Under the pieces are notes generated by a model. That model was not told the DNA's origin. It saw nothing but the letters and a program-made list of their open reading frames with translations, and searched no databases. From positions 1 to 43,773 of the forward strand of contig NZ_WWJX01000766.1 in NCBI RefSeq assembly GCF_009865215.1: 43,773 nt of DNA, in the 5' to 3' direction. Below are positions 33,280 to 42,523 of this stretch, one piece after another. The first letter of the stretch is position 1. Every line of letters begins with the position of its first letter. The stretch comes from Streptomyces sp. SID3343. GTDB taxonomy: Bacteria > Actinomycetota > Actinomycetes > Streptomycetales > Streptomycetaceae. The translations under genes and the position numbers were made by a program.

Positions 33280-33879
33280 ATGAGGGACGACTCCGCCCGC
33301 CACCAGGTCAACCACGCCCAGGTGGAACAGGGCCGGCAGGCCCGCGAGCACTTCGAGGAGGCCGGCTCCGTCGCCCCGTTGCCCCGGCGGCCCGCCGGAT
33401 CGATCGGTCGGTGGAGTTCCTGGACTGGGTCACGGCCTGCCACGCATTCGTCCCGGCGGCCGGCCGGGGCGTCTCGGGCATGCGTAACCGCCAACTGCGC
33501 GACGACGAGCGCACGTTCGTGCACGAGAGCGTCGCCCGGGTTCGAGCGACGCTGGACTGGATCGAGACGGCCGTCGACTCCGGGCGGGTAGACGTCGACG
33601 GTGAACCGGCTCGACTCCTCCAGGGCAAACAGGCGATGCCCCGGGCCTCCGAGCGCGGATCGCCGGCTACAACGTGGAGGCCTGGGGCGCTCGTTGAACG
33701 CGCTGCGGCCCGACCGCTTCCCCTTGTTTGCCGAGCGCACCGCGGCGGGCCGGACACTGTACGGGAGAGTCGAGCGTGTGCTTCGCCGCTGGGCCCTCGT
33801 CGACCTCGGGGGCGACGTCGTCGGGCTGCCCGAACGGTGGCCGCACCGCCTCATCGGCACGGAGCCGGCCGCCGCGTGA
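33280..33879 (+). pseudogene. Hypothetical gene with two frame breaks
   Basis: Three consecutive open pieces look coding: MRDDSARHQVNHAQVEQGRQ from ATG 33280; then VEFLDWVTACHAFVPAAGRG and TFVHESVARVRATLDWIETA after a break near 33385; then TAAGRTLYGRVERVLRRWAL and GGDVVGLPERW after a break near 33655. The last piece resembles an S1/OB-like strand pattern. Single-base changes in GC runs would join the first two. No family recognised. Confidence 0.45.
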
Positions 33880-34174
33880 CGCTTTCGTTGCCCGGCGGTG
33901 GGGCGGGGCCCGCACTCGACGGGTCGGTCCCGAATGCCTGCCGTAGGTTCGCGGCCATGGACACGAACACGAACACCAGCCCGAGGTAAGCGAGCTGAGC
34001 AGGCCGGCCGACCCGCTCGGAGCGTCGGCGTTTGCCTGCGCTCGACCGAGCCCACCCTCGTAGGACCGGGCGTTCGGTACTACGACCCAGAGGCCGTCGT
34101 CACCAGTGACTTCCTGAACGGAAGAACCGCCTACCTCGGGTTCCGCTCGGAGGTTCTCTCGGACTGGAGTCGGC

Positions 34175-34441
34175 TTGGATGCCGTCGAGGAAGCCGAGCA
34201 CAAGGCCGACCTCGACGAGCCGTTCACGGCGGACTGGCCCCTGTCGGGCCGCAGCGCCTACCTCCGATCCATGGCCGACGACCCGTATGAGGCCGCCGAA
34301 TTCCGTAACGGCGCCGGCACCCAAATCGTCGTCTCAGTACCGTTCGACTCGGGCGGGGGCTGGATCATCGAATCCAGAGAGCCCCTGGCGGCTGCCCGAG
34401 CAGCTCTCGGCGTCGACGTGAAGGAGGGCACACGTCCGTGA
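34175..34441 (+). CDS. Small acidic hypothetical protein
   Basis: An 88-aa acidic protein (MDAVEEAEHKADLDEPFTAD, then ADDPYEAAEFRNGAGTQIVV and GGGWIIESREPLAAAR) beginning at a TTG at 34175. Just upstream in another frame is VRYYDPEAVVTSDFLNG, which may be the displaced N-terminus of the same gene, so the true gene could start near 34070 with a frame break near 34170. The Trp/Glu/Arg pattern recalls small immunity-like proteins; this is only an impression. Confidence 0.5.
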   Translation: MDAVEEAEHKADLDEPFTADWPLSGRSAYLRSMADDPYEAAEFRNGAGTQIVVSVPFDSGGGWIIESREPLAAARAALGVDVKEGTRP

Positions 34442-34549
34442 CCGACCCAGACGCCCGGCGCGTCCGGGGCCGGGGCGGGTCTTGGATGCGCCGTCCTTGG
34501 TGGCGACCTGACGACCGGGCTGTTCGCGCCGGGGTTGGGTGTGCGGAGG

Positions 34550-34771
34550 TCATGTCCAGAGGCCGAGAGCGAGGATCACGAGTGTGGTGAGGGCCAGAAT
34601 GAACAGGCCGCCACACCCGTCGCCGGGGCCGGAGTTCTTCGACCGCTTCGGCGACGATTTCTTCGGTCGTTTGGCGCCCGTGTGCCTGGGGCAGTACCGC
34701 TCGCCCGGTCTCGTCGGCCGGCCGCAGTTCGTCCCGCCGCCACCCTTGATCGTCGTCCTTTGACAGCCCAT
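34550..34771 (-). CDS. Small zinc-ribbon-like membrane protein
   Basis: A 73-aa protein from ATG 34771 with GAGGGG 6 nt upstream. The N-terminus carries Cys3, a Cys in TNCGRPTRPG and a CPRH pair, arranged like a small zinc knuckle. A basic linker (GAKRPKKSSPKRSKNSG) and one C-terminal transmembrane helix (about 55-72, LFILALTTLVILALGLW) follow. The topology suggests a membrane-tethered zinc-binding or nucleic-acid-binding peptide facing the cytoplasm. No family name known. Confidence 0.65.
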   Translation of the reverse strand: MGCQRTTIKGGGGTNCGRPTRPGERYCPRHTGAKRPKKSSPKRSKNSGPGDGCGGLFILALTTLVILALGLWT

Positions 34772-35437
34772 GAAAGCCCCCTCGACCGTGGTGACTCCAT
34801 GTTGTCGAAGTCCCTTGCGGTGTGCGGGGCTTCGCGCATACTGATCGGCTTTCGTGGCGGATCACGAGGGCTGAGGTGGGAGCCTCTCGGAGTTGGTGCC
34901 CGGGTACACCGCAAGCGGCGGGCAGCGGCAGGCCATGCCTGTCGTGGGTGCCGAACTCCGGCGTGGGCGATTTCGGCAAGTTCGAGAAACCCTGCGTTGC
35001 GCCCCGGCCCGAGCACGGCGCAGTGGCGGGTGAAGATGGTGGGGTGGGTGGCGGGCTCGTGCCGAGACGCGGCCGGGGTGCGTGGGAGACGGCGTTCGCT
35101 GCAGGTCGGCGGTCGTGCGGCCGTCGCCCACCGTGATCGCGAAGGGGACCTCGAAGTACCCCACGCACATGTCGAGGCCGAGATGACGGGGACGGCGGCC
35201 AGGCTCGGGGACGGCGCGGGCGAGGGGGATACCGGCGTCGGGGGTAAGCGTCGGCACGCTCCGGGCGCGAAAGGCGGGAGCGGGGTCTCGGCGGCGCGGT
35301 CCCCGGGAAGGGTGGGAACGGCCTCGGCGAACTCGACGACGGTCCCGACGAGTCACCATTGCGGGGGTGGGCGCCGACGAAGCCGACCCGGGCTCCCCGG
35401 CCTCGCCATATACGGAGTACAGGGTTTACGACGCACG
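34772..35437. other. Gap without a confirmed gene
   Basis: A minus-strand frame near 35210-35120 reads LGLDMCVGYFEVPFAITVGD, which is protein-like, but the surrounding sequence is not. No start, ribosome-binding site or family was found. The remainder shows frame noise only. Confidence 0.4.
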
Positions 35438-35736
35438 ATGAAGCCTCTCGCCCCCATGGGCCCCCATCGCCGGCACCCGGAGGTGCTGCCGGGCGCGGCC
35501 GGGGAGAGACTGCTGAAGGTCGTGAACGCCGCGAGGGACCGGCTGGTGGTGACCTGGCTTGCCGACGGCGAGCTGTGGATCGCCTTCCCGACGGCAGGGA
35601 TTTCCGCTTCGCCACACCGGACACCTGGGGCGAGCCGGACGCGGCGGCCGCCGCGCAGGTCATCGACAGCTACGGCACGGCCCGGGTGACGGCCTGGGAT
35701 CGCATCCACCCTCGACTCGCCACCCGATTCGCGTAA
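35438..35736 (+). pseudogene. Small hypothetical protein with one frame break
   Basis: From ATG 35438 the frame reads ERLLKVVNAARDRLVVTWLA, DGELWIAFP and then breaks near 35593 in a C3 run. Adding one C continues as DGRDFRFATPDTWGEPDAAA and YGTARVTAWDRIHPRLATRF to a TAA at 35736. The reconstructed protein is about 99 aa. No family recognised. Confidence 0.55.
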
Positions 35737-35879
35737 ATCGACCACGACGGCGAAATCCCTTCGATAGAGGGGGCGTTGATTCGCTAGGAGGTCGACCGGC
35801 TGCCCGGTGGCGGAGGCCCGCTGCCGCTGTGGCTGTGGTCCCCCGTCACTGGCATGACCGGCGTCGACGTCGACTTGCG

Positions 35880-36225
35880 TCGGCAGGCGTTCCTTCGGAG
35901 ATTCGCCCCCGGGCTCAGTGGCCCGGCACCTTGTTCCGGCAAGCCACTCTCGACCGCACCCACATCCCCGACGACGTTCTCGATCTCGCCCGCGCCGCGC
36001 ACACGGCTGCGGCTTCGCCACGCCGAACGCCTCTACGCCGAAGCGGAGCAGACCCGCGACCCACGCGCGCTGGTAGGGCCGGCCGTGTTGCGGGAGGACG
36101 CGGGGACCGTGAGGGCGCCGACTTCCTGTGTCGCGAGGCCGCCGGCGTCGGACGCCCCCGCGCGCTGACGTGGCTGTCCCGGCTATGGGAGCAGAGGGGG
36201 ACCGCGAAGGGGCCCTTGGCCCGCG
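35880..36225 (+). pseudogene. TPR-like repeat protein remnant
   Basis: Pieces in different frames read TLDRTHIPDDVLDLARAAHT, RHAERLYAEAEQTRDPRALV, then GDREGADFLCREAAG and RPRALTWLSRLWEQRG. The helix-pair wording (GDREGAxxLxRxAA) is that of Sel1/TPR-like arrays in large streptomycete proteins. Two or more frame changes and no start: a fragment. Confidence 0.5.
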
Positions 36226-36475
36226 CGGCCACCGACCCCGGACATCTCGAGGAATCGACGGGGTCGGCCATGGTGCGGGAAGCGGCGGGTGACCAAGCGC
36301 GCCGAGAAACCACGTGCTCACGACCTCGACGCGGTGTGTCCACGACACGGTTCCCGTCATCGGGTGACTTTGGCCCCGATATGCGCGTTATATCGGCTTT
36401 GGTTGGCGATCATGAGTGTTGCGCTCGGCAGCCCGCCGAAGCCCACCCGACCGCCATCCCTCGAAAGGGGCGACC

Positions 36476-37027
36476 ATGACGACCGCCATCGCCGATCCGA
36501 TCACCGTCAAGCTGAACGCGCTGTTCTCCGTCACCGACACCGACACGGACGGCTACGTGGACTGGGCCGACTACCAGCGGATCGTCGACCGCTACCTCAC
36601 CGCTTACAAGATCGATCGGAACGACCGGCGGGCCCGCTCGCTGACCACCGCCCACCAGATGTACTGGATGGAACTGCTGCGTCACGCGAACGGCCCCGAC
36701 CAGCTGAACAGGGAGCAGTACCAGCACGCGAACCGGGCGGCGAGCGTCGACACCAGCCGCTTCAACATGGTCGAGGGCCTCGCCCACGCCATCTTCGACG
36801 TCATGGACACCGACGACGACAACACGATCAGCAGGTCCGAGTTCAAGCGGTTCCTGGACGTGTGGGGCATCGACGCCCCGGACGCGATGGACACGTTCGC
36901 GCGGCTGGACACCGACGGCGACGGGGTCATCAGCCGCCACGAGTACATCCGCGCGATCCGGGAGTTCTTCTACTCCCCCGACCTCGACGCGCCGGGCAGC
37001 CTGTTCTTCGGTCGCCTCGGCAGGTGA
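36476..37027 (+). CDS. EF-hand calcium-binding protein (calerythrin-like)
   Basis: A 183-aa soluble four-EF-hand protein of the calerythrin/sarcoplasmic type. Canonical Ca-binding loops are DTDTDGYVDWAD (21-32), DTDDDNTISRSE (111-122) and DTDGDGVISRHE (145-156). A degenerate second site (HANGPDQLNREQ, about 70-81) lacks the first Asp. The ATG at 36476 follows AAAGGGG. It is alone, with a strong hairpin 6 nt after the stop. Streptomycete homologues are thought to buffer calcium; a specific target is unknown. Confidence 0.95.
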   Translation: MTTAIADPITVKLNALFSVTDTDTDGYVDWADYQRIVDRYLTAYKIDRNDRRARSLTTAHQMYWMELLRHANGPDQLNREQYQHANRAASVDTSRFNMVEGLAHAIFDVMDTDDDNTISRSEFKRFLDVWGIDAPDAMDTFARLDTDGDGVISRHEYIRAIREFFYSPDLDAPGSLFFGRLGR

Positions 37028-37032
37028 CGGAA

Positions 37033-37064
37033 CGGCGGAGGACGCCGACCGGCGTCCTCCGCCG
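37033..37064 (+). terminator. Hairpin terminator of the EF-hand gene
   Basis: A perfect 14-bp GC-rich stem with a 4-nt loop begins 6 nt after the stop codon. No T-tract. Confidence 0.85.
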
Positions 37065-37721
37065 TGTCCCGGCACCGTCGCCCGTTCCGCGTCCGGCCAC
37101 GAAACCACCGGATGCGACCGCACCAGCGGCTGCGGGGTCGGGCTGGTCCCATATCCGCACGACGACCGCTGTGTCGGGTGACGCGCAACGGCGCCGTGCG
37201 TCCTGTGCGCCCGCACGTTCGCCCAGCCGCAGCCGCGCGTACAGCCGCACACCACAAGTGAATCCGTGCGCCGACGACTCCGCGTCGATCCAGAAGATCG
37301 TCGCGGAGCTCGCCATCCCAGGCAGGGTGCACGTTCGACTCCGCGCGACGCGTCTGTGGTCCGCTGCGGAGCGCGCCGCTTTTCGCAGGGGCCGCTGCCG
37401 TGTCGCCTACAGCGGGGATTTGCAAAGAGTCCGGCCCTTGACCGTCAAGGCCGGTTGCCCCGGGATCGAGATTTCTGCCTCTGCTGAACACAGCCCAGTC
37501 CGGTCAGGGGCAGGTCGCTGTACGCCTGGTCGATGTGGCCCATGTGCCAAAGGGTCGACGACCCGTCCGTGGTGCCTTCCGCCCGGATGGTGAGCGTTGC
37601 CAGGGGGGATCGGTGAAGACGTCCGGCGCGGGCTCGAAGCGGGACCGGTTCCGGGGTGGCCCGTGCGGTGAAGGCCGACGTCAGCCAGAGTGTGAGGAGG
37701 GCGCCACATACGGCTGAACCC
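37065..37721. other. Gap downstream of the EF-hand gene
   Basis: No intact or recognisable gene on either strand. Several Arg/Pro-rich open frames are typical high-GC noise. Confidence 0.4.
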
Positions 37722-38018
37722 GTGAGTGCTGCGGCCCGAGCGCGACCGTTCGTCCGGAGAGTCGCAGCCAGCGCGCGAGGATGGGCACGGGCCTACACGG
37801 TCCTTCTGTCGTCACTCGCCCTCGCTGCCACGCTGCCCGCCCCGACCGCTTTGTGGGTCCTCGCCCACCCACACAGAGAGGGATTCCATACCCCCGAACC
37901 GGTACCTGTCGGCGACCAGGTCGCGCTGGTCCTGGCACTCACCGCCGTCAACGCCGCCGTGCTGTGCGCCACCGCCTTCGGCCGCCGCGCCGGCAACCAC
38001 TTCGCCTACGGCCACTGA
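37722..38018 (+). CDS. Small two-helix membrane protein
   Basis: A 98-aa protein if it starts at GTG 37722. Helix 1 covers about residues 26-47 (YTVLLSSLALAATLPAPTALW) and helix 2 about 68-86 (VALVLALTAVNAAVLCATAF), with a basic N-terminus (ARPFVRRVAASARGW) and tail RRAGNHFAYGH. The ribosome-binding site is poor and the frame is open further upstream, so the start is uncertain. A hairpin with a short T-run about 150 nt downstream may terminate it. Confidence 0.5.
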   Translation: MSAAARARPFVRRVAASARGWARAYTVLLSSLALAATLPAPTALWVLAHPHREGFHTPEPVPVGDQVALVLALTAVNAAVLCATAFGRRAGNHFAYGH

Positions 38019-38164
38019 ACCCGACGACGCGCGGCGACACCACAGCCGCAGCCGTCGGGAGTGGAGGCCCAGGCCCACCTCCGCACCCGCCAGTGCCAGG
38101 TGGCGAGTGACCCGAGGAGTCGCACATACAGCGTAACCGACCGGGACGCGGGCCGATCCGGGTC

Positions 38165-38203
38165 CGGGTCCCGGCCTTGGCGACCCTGTGGCCGGGGCCC
38201 TTT
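38165..38203 (+). terminator. Hairpin with T-run
   Basis: An 11-bp stem (38165-38175 with 38189-38199, one G-T pair) is followed by TTTT. It suits termination of rightward transcripts. It lies just before the stop of a convergent gene. Confidence 0.55.
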
Positions 38204-38223
38204 TCGCCCGTTCCTCGGCTCGC

Positions 38224-38526
38224 TCAGGATCCGTCCCATATCCCCAGACGCTTGAGTCGGCGCTGCCGAAGTCGCTCGCCGCCGGCCACGAGGGTAAAGA
38301 TGATTCCCATGATCAGGCCGCCCAGCATGGCGAGCAGGACGCTACCGATTCCGCGCTCGGGTGACACCACCAGAAAGAGGAGCGCGAAGGGGACGGCCAG
38401 ACAGAGACCGGCACTGATCGGGTGCCGGGCCGCCCACTTCTGGCTTCGGGTCGGACGTCGCTGTCCACCCAGGAGCCGATCCACGGCCCAGAACGAATCG
38501 CCCAGAGACCGCCGCAAGTTCGCCAC
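38224..38526 (-). CDS. Small membrane protein, Streptomyces-type
   Basis: About 100 aa from a GTG at 38526 (the frame is open to 38556). It begins ANLRRSLGDSFWAVDRLLGG, followed by a basic stretch (QRRPTRSQKWAARH). Two helices near residues 42-58 (AGLCLAVPFALLFLVV) and 64-82 (GSVLLAMLGGLIMGIIFTLV) follow, then a basic tail (GERLRQRRLKRLGIWDG). The design matches a small membrane protein family common in Streptomyces. Function unknown. Confidence 0.7.
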   Translation of the reverse strand: MANLRRSLGDSFWAVDRLLGGQRRPTRSQKWAARHPISAGLCLAVPFALLFLVVSPERGIGSVLLAMLGGLIMGIIFTLVAGGERLRQRRLKRLGIWDGS

Positions 38527-38674
38527 GGCAAAAGGGTAGGGCAGCCCGGTCGGCAACTCGTGGGCGAGGGCTCGTGGTTGAGGACTGGTGGTCGAGCAGC
38601 GGCCTGTGGTCCGCCAAGCTCGCCGACGTCATTTCTCGGGTTCCGGCTCAGGTTGTGTGGTGTGCGACTGTGCG

Positions 38675-39262
38675 TCACAGAAGCGGGGCCAGGCGACTTC
38701 TTTCGGGATGGGCGCGCAGTGCCGGTGACGTGAGTTCCAGCGCGCGGTTGTCCTTGCCGGCCGTCATGTGGTCGAGCCATCGCTCGTACCAGCCGAGGAA
38801 GTCGCGGGCGGAGGAGACGTTCGGGCCCCAGAAGCCGTCCGAGTTGCCGATGACGATCCGTCCGGTGAGGGGGCCGGTCACCGCGATGAGGGCCATGTCG
38901 GTGCATCCCATCTCGATGATGTGCAGAAAGAGATCGCGCTGGGCTTCGCCGGGGACGACGCCGCTGAATCCGCGGGCGGTGCCCGGTGGGTCCATCGTGT
39001 AGAGAGGAGGCCGCTCGGGGCCGGTGGGGTCCGACAGGCCGTAGAACGGTGCGGCGCCCGAGCCGGCGATGTGGAGCAGGAACTGCCGGTAGGCGTTGGG
39101 GAGGACGACCGCGTGGGTGTCCTCGAAGGCGGTCAGCCGGGAGGCTGGGACGGTCGGGCCGAGTCGGAATCGGTGCCGCTCTTCGCCGAAGGAGTGGCTG
39201 CGATGGGGGTGGAACGGGACGGCGGCCAGTTTGCGGCGGATCCGGGGGATGCGGGTGTCCAC
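38675..39262 (-). CDS. SMI1/KNR4 (SUKH) family protein
   Basis: A 195-aa protein from GTG 39262 with GAGAAGAG upstream. The SUKH fold is recognisable from about residue 40: TAFEDTHAVVLPNAYRQFLL, HIAGSGAAPFYGL, then GIDM-like core MGCTDMALIAVTGPLTGRIV and GNSDGFWGP, with the C-terminal helix FLGWYERWLDHM. SUKH proteins often act as immunity factors against secreted nuclease toxins. No toxin gene is adjacent here, so it may be an orphan immunity gene or have a housekeeping role. Length is normal for the family. Confidence 0.85.
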   Translation of the reverse strand: MDTRIPRIRRKLAAVPFHPHRSHSFGEERHRFRLGPTVPASRLTAFEDTHAVVLPNAYRQFLLHIAGSGAAPFYGLSDPTGPERPPLYTMDPPGTARGFSGVVPGEAQRDLFLHIIEMGCTDMALIAVTGPLTGRIVIGNSDGFWGPNVSSARDFLGWYERWLDHMTAGKDNRALELTSPALRAHPERSRLAPLL

Positions 39263-39741
39263 GGATGCTCTTCTCTCGTTCCCGACAACCTATCGTGCAC
39301 GCGGGTGTCCGGACAGCGGCCCGGTCGATGGTCACGACCGCGTCGGGCGCAGTGTCACAGAGGTCGGAACCGAGGCGGTGGGCAGGCGGCAACGTCGGGC
39401 TGTGGTGGCGGTGTTCGCGAGAGCCTTTGCTGCGTTCCGGCTTCGACTCCGCCCCGGATTTGCACATTTCGAGGGGGTTTGGGGGTGTCGCGAGGTTTGT
39501 TTTCCAGGGGTCTCATCGTGACCGGGGATGGTCGTGCAGACGGGATGCTGTCGGTTCGGTGTCGCGTGGTTGACACCGGGGTTACGACGCGGGCGGTGGT
39601 CCGGGAATCGGCTCGTCGGGCCGCTTCGCCGCCGGTGGTGATGCCGGACGTTCGTTCCCGACAGGGCTGTCGGTGCGGCCGGCCGGACGTGGGCCCGACG
39701 GTGGCGCCGCACGATGGGTACTCGCGTGGCGCCCACCCGCG
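39263..39741. other. Gap upstream of the SMI1/KNR4 gene
   Basis: No gene recognised. The part at 39460-39560 is less GC-rich. The promoter of the leftward SMI1/KNR4 gene should lie within its first 100 nt. Confidence 0.4.
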
Positions 39742-40065
39742 TCAGGGACGAGTTGCGGGGCTTTCGGGGGAGGTTGTGGCACCGGCGACGATGGCCTGCA
39801 GTGCCGCGACGTGGCCGTCGAAGGCGTCCCGGCCGGCGTCGGTCAGGCGGGCCCGTACCTTGCGACGGCCGCCGCTGAGGCGACGCTCGGTGGCGAGGTA
39901 TCCGGCTTCCTCCAGGGTGGCGAGCTGCTTGGACAGCGCCGATTCGGACAGCCCCAACGTTTCCTTGAGGAAGGCGAACTCCGCCCAGTCGGCGGCGGCC
40001 AGGGTCGCCACCAGAGTCAGCCGGGTGCTGGGATGGATCAATTCGTCGAAACGCGCCTTCGTCAT
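39742..40065 (-). CDS. Winged-helix regulator (MarR/PadR-like), second gene of the pair
   Basis: A 107-aa regulator of the winged helix DNA-binding type: IHPSTRLTLVATLAAADWAE, recognition helix LGLSESALSKQLATLEEAGY, wing RLSGGRRKVRARLTDAG, and a C-terminal dimerisation helix. Its ATG at 40065 overlaps the stop of the upstream membrane gene (ATGA), so it is co-translated with it. The two inverted repeats upstream of the operon are probable binding sites, giving autoregulation. Confidence 0.9.
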   Translation of the reverse strand: MTKARFDELIHPSTRLTLVATLAAADWAEFAFLKETLGLSESALSKQLATLEEAGYLATERRLSGGRRKVRARLTDAGRDAFDGHVAALQAIVAGATTSPESPATRP

Positions 40066-40523
40066 GCCCGTGCCCAACGGCGCAGGACGCTCAGGATCTC
40101 CGGCCCGCCGAAGCCGATGACGGCCGCGATCAGCGCGCCCGCCCAGATGCTCGCGTGGTCGGCGCCGTCGGCGTGCAACGCGAAGGCGGCAAGGATGGTG
40201 ATCACGACGAGCCCGAACAGCATGCCGACCACGACCAGGGGGGTGCGGCGCCCGGCAACGGCCGCGCCGACCCGCAGTCGGTCCGTGCGCCGGCGACCGG
40301 CGAGCAGGCGTGATGCGACTATCCCGTGCCCGGCGCCGAAGGCCGCGGCCGCGGTCCCGCCCAGCCACGGCGACACGTTGCCGAGTACGCCCAACCCGAG
40401 CCAGCCGGCCGCCATCGCCCACCAGTAGCCGCGGGGCAGACCGACTTCGTCGGCCACCAGGCGTTGGGCACGATCGACGGCGTCCAGCGCGGCGCGGGCC
40501 TGCTCGGGAGCGGTGTTCGTCAT
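40062..40523 (-). CDS. Four-helix membrane protein paired with the regulator
   Basis: A 153-aa integral membrane protein with an N-terminal soluble helix (ARAALDAVDRAQRLVADEVG). Hydrophobic segments lie near 32-50 (YWWAMAAGWLGLGVLGNVSP), 55-70, 95-115 (PLVVVGMLFGLVVITILAAF) and 125-142. The gene pair (membrane protein plus MarR-like regulator) is common in actinobacteria and its function is unknown. The ATG at 40523 follows a GGAAAGTGAGG stretch, and the operator sites lie directly upstream. Confidence 0.85.
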   Translation of the reverse strand: MTNTAPEQARAALDAVDRAQRLVADEVGLPRGYWWAMAAGWLGLGVLGNVSPWLGGTAAAAFGAGHGIVASRLLAGRRRTDRLRVGAAVAGRRTPLVVVGMLFGLVVITILAAFALHADGADHASIWAGALIAAVIGFGGPEILSVLRRWARA

Positions 40524-40534
40524 GACGGAGCCTC

Positions 40535-40581
40535 ACTTTCCTGTCGGGAAACACAGAGTTTCACTTTCCCGGTTGGAAAGT
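40535..40581 (-). promoter_or_regulatory. Promoter region with two operator copies
   Basis: The site ACTTTCC-n5-GGAAAGT is perfect at 40563-40581 and imperfect (ACTTTCC-n5-GGAAACA) at 40535-40553. The centres are 28 bp apart, just upstream of the membrane protein/regulator operon. A TTGACT on the minus strand overlaps the perfect copy and could be the -35 box. Likely autoregulatory. Confidence 0.7.
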
Positions 40582-41267
40582 CAAGGTTCCGGGCCGATGA
40601 CAGCCGTGCGGCCGAAGCCGCCGGTGACTCCGTACGGCGGGTGACTCCGTACGGTGGGGGAAGCCTCACGGCACCGGCCGGCCGGCGACCTCGGACCCGA
40701 CCGCCCGGTGGGGATCACCCCAGCGCCGTCCGCTCGGTGTGGGCCGGCGGTGGCCGTGTGGGGGGCACGTGAGCCGACCGAGACCGGTGTCACCGCGGGC
40801 TCCTCGGCGGAGAACGGCCAGGCCCGCCCGGGTGCGAGGCCACCGCTCTGGCCGACAACGAACAAGCAGGCCGACGGCTGCCGTTCACGAGGCCGACGAC
40901 ACCGGCGGATCACCGGCACGAGACCGGCACCGACCCGGCGGACATGTCCACGTTCGTGGGTGTCGTGTTCGGGTTGGTCGGTGTCGTCGCCGGTTGTCGG
41001 TGCGATGTCCGTGTTGGGTGCCGCTGGTGGGCGGGGGCGTGCCGGGTCCGCGAGGCCGGGTGTGCTGGTTGGGAGCGGGCCTGTTCGGTCACGGTGCGAT
41101 GGTGCGTGCGCCCGGCTGCCGGGGGCGTGGTGGTGACTGCTGCGTAGCGGTTGCGGTCGCCGCTCGTCCCGGCGAGCACCCGGGCGCCGAGTTCGTGGGC
41201 GTGGCGGCCCCGATCCGTTGCCCGGCGCTGTGCGGCCGTTCGCCATGGTTGTACGAGGACAGGGCTC
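40582..41267. other. Gap with a 17-bp tandem repeat
   Basis: No gene supported. A 17-bp unit (gtgactccgtacggcgg) is repeated at 40624-40640 and 40641-40657 with minor change. On the minus strand near 41250, SSYNHGERPHSAGQR faintly recalls transposase tails but is too short to call. Confidence 0.45.
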
Positions 41268-42356
41268 TCAAAGAGCGCGTCGGTACTGGCGGGGCCAGGC
41301 CGCTTGGTCCTTGGGGCGCTTGCGCAGGGCGAAGTACGGGTCGCGCAGGAGGGGGCGCCCGATCATCACGGCGTCCACCCGGCCGCTCGCCACCAGTTCG
41401 CCGGCCAGGGACAAGTCGTCGATCTGCCCGACCGAGGCGACCGCGAGTCCCGTGGCGTTCTTCAGCATTGCCGCGAATTCGACGTGTACCCCCTGTTGTG
41501 TCGGCGGGCGGGCGTGCGTGTCGCGCACCACCAGTCCGGACGTGACATCGAGCAAGTCGATGCCCACGGCCGCGAGTTCCTTGCCGAACATCATCGCCTC
41601 GTCGAGGGAGATCCCGCCTTCGATCCAGTCCGTGGCGGTGATCCGGACGAAGACGGCCTTCTCCGCCGGGAACGCCTCCCGAACGGCACGGGCCACGCGC
41701 AGCGCGAGGCGCATGCGGTTCTGTGGGCTTCCGCCGTATTCGTCCGTCCGGTGATTGGCCGGCGGGGAGAGGAACTCGTGTAGGAGGTACCCGTGCGAGG
41801 CCTGGATCTCGACCACCTGGTACCCGGCCAGGTGGGCCGTCCGGGCCGCGCGGGCGAAGGCGTCGACCACCTCGTCGATGTCGGCGTGGTCGGCCGCCCG
41901 GGGTGCGTTCAGGTCGCCGAAGGGAACCGCCGACGCCCCGATCGTCTGCCGGCCGCCCTCGGCCACGCCGACGGAACCGTTTTGCCCCTCCCCCACCCAG
42001 GGCAGTTGGTGTGACCCCTTCCTGCCGGCGGCCTGCAACTGGACTCCGGGAATACTGCCGCGCTCGCGTATGAACGAGGTCAAGCGCCGGTGCGCGGTGG
42101 CCTGTTCCTCGTTCCAGATGCCGAGGTCCGCAGACGTGGTCCGGTGCAGCGCCCCTACGGCATTGGCCTCGACCATGATCAGTCCGGCCCCGCCGACCGC
42201 TCGTGAGCCGTAATGGACGAGGTGCCAGTCGGTCGGCTTTCCGTCGGAGCCCGCGGCGTATTGGGCCATGGGAGACATCCACACTCGATGGGGGACCGTG
42301 ACGTCCCGCAGTCGCAGCGGGCTCATCTCGGGTCCGATGAACTCTTGGCTGGACAT
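41268..42356 (-). CDS. NADH:flavin oxidoreductase/old yellow enzyme (YqjM-like)
   Basis: A 362-aa FMN-dependent ene-reductase that reduces activated C=C bonds with NAD(P)H. It is a TIM barrel of the YqjM class: N-terminal MSPMAQYAAGSDGKPTDWHL, substrate-binding His pair in SHGYLLHEFLSPPANHRTDE, FMN-phosphate segment SGRVDAVMIGRPLLRDPYFA, and the C-terminal Arg finger region WPRQYRRAL. The ATG at 42356 has AGGAAGAG about 10 nt upstream; the frame is open to 42389. It follows the alpha/beta hydrolase gene after 167 nt and may be co-transcribed. Confidence 0.94.
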   Translation of the reverse strand: MSSQEFIGPEMSPLRLRDVTVPHRVWMSPMAQYAAGSDGKPTDWHLVHYGSRAVGGAGLIMVEANAVGALHRTTSADLGIWNEEQATAHRRLTSFIRERGSIPGVQLQAAGRKGSHQLPWVGEGQNGSVGVAEGGRQTIGASAVPFGDLNAPRAADHADIDEVVDAFARAARTAHLAGYQVVEIQASHGYLLHEFLSPPANHRTDEYGGSPQNRMRLALRVARAVREAFPAEKAVFVRITATDWIEGGISLDEAMMFGKELAAVGIDLLDVTSGLVVRDTHARPPTQQGVHVEFAAMLKNATGLAVASVGQIDDLSLAGELVASGRVDAVMIGRPLLRDPYFALRKRPKDQAAWPRQYRRAL

Positions 42357-42523
42357 TGGCCGGGCTCTCTTCCTGGTGAAGTAGCGCATCGGTGACCCCG
42401 GTTGCGATGACGGGACTGTTCCCGCACGGGGATCCGGGGCACGGCGAAGTCTTGTCGGGGTGCGTTGGGCGATCGGCGGAGCGGATATCGGGGAGGGCGC
42501 TGTCGTGTCGCACCGACGCCTTG

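Noticed and set aside
41150-41267. IS3-type transposase tail (SSYNHGERPHSAGQR)
   Set aside because: The resemblance is limited to a few residues and no other part of a transposase is nearby.
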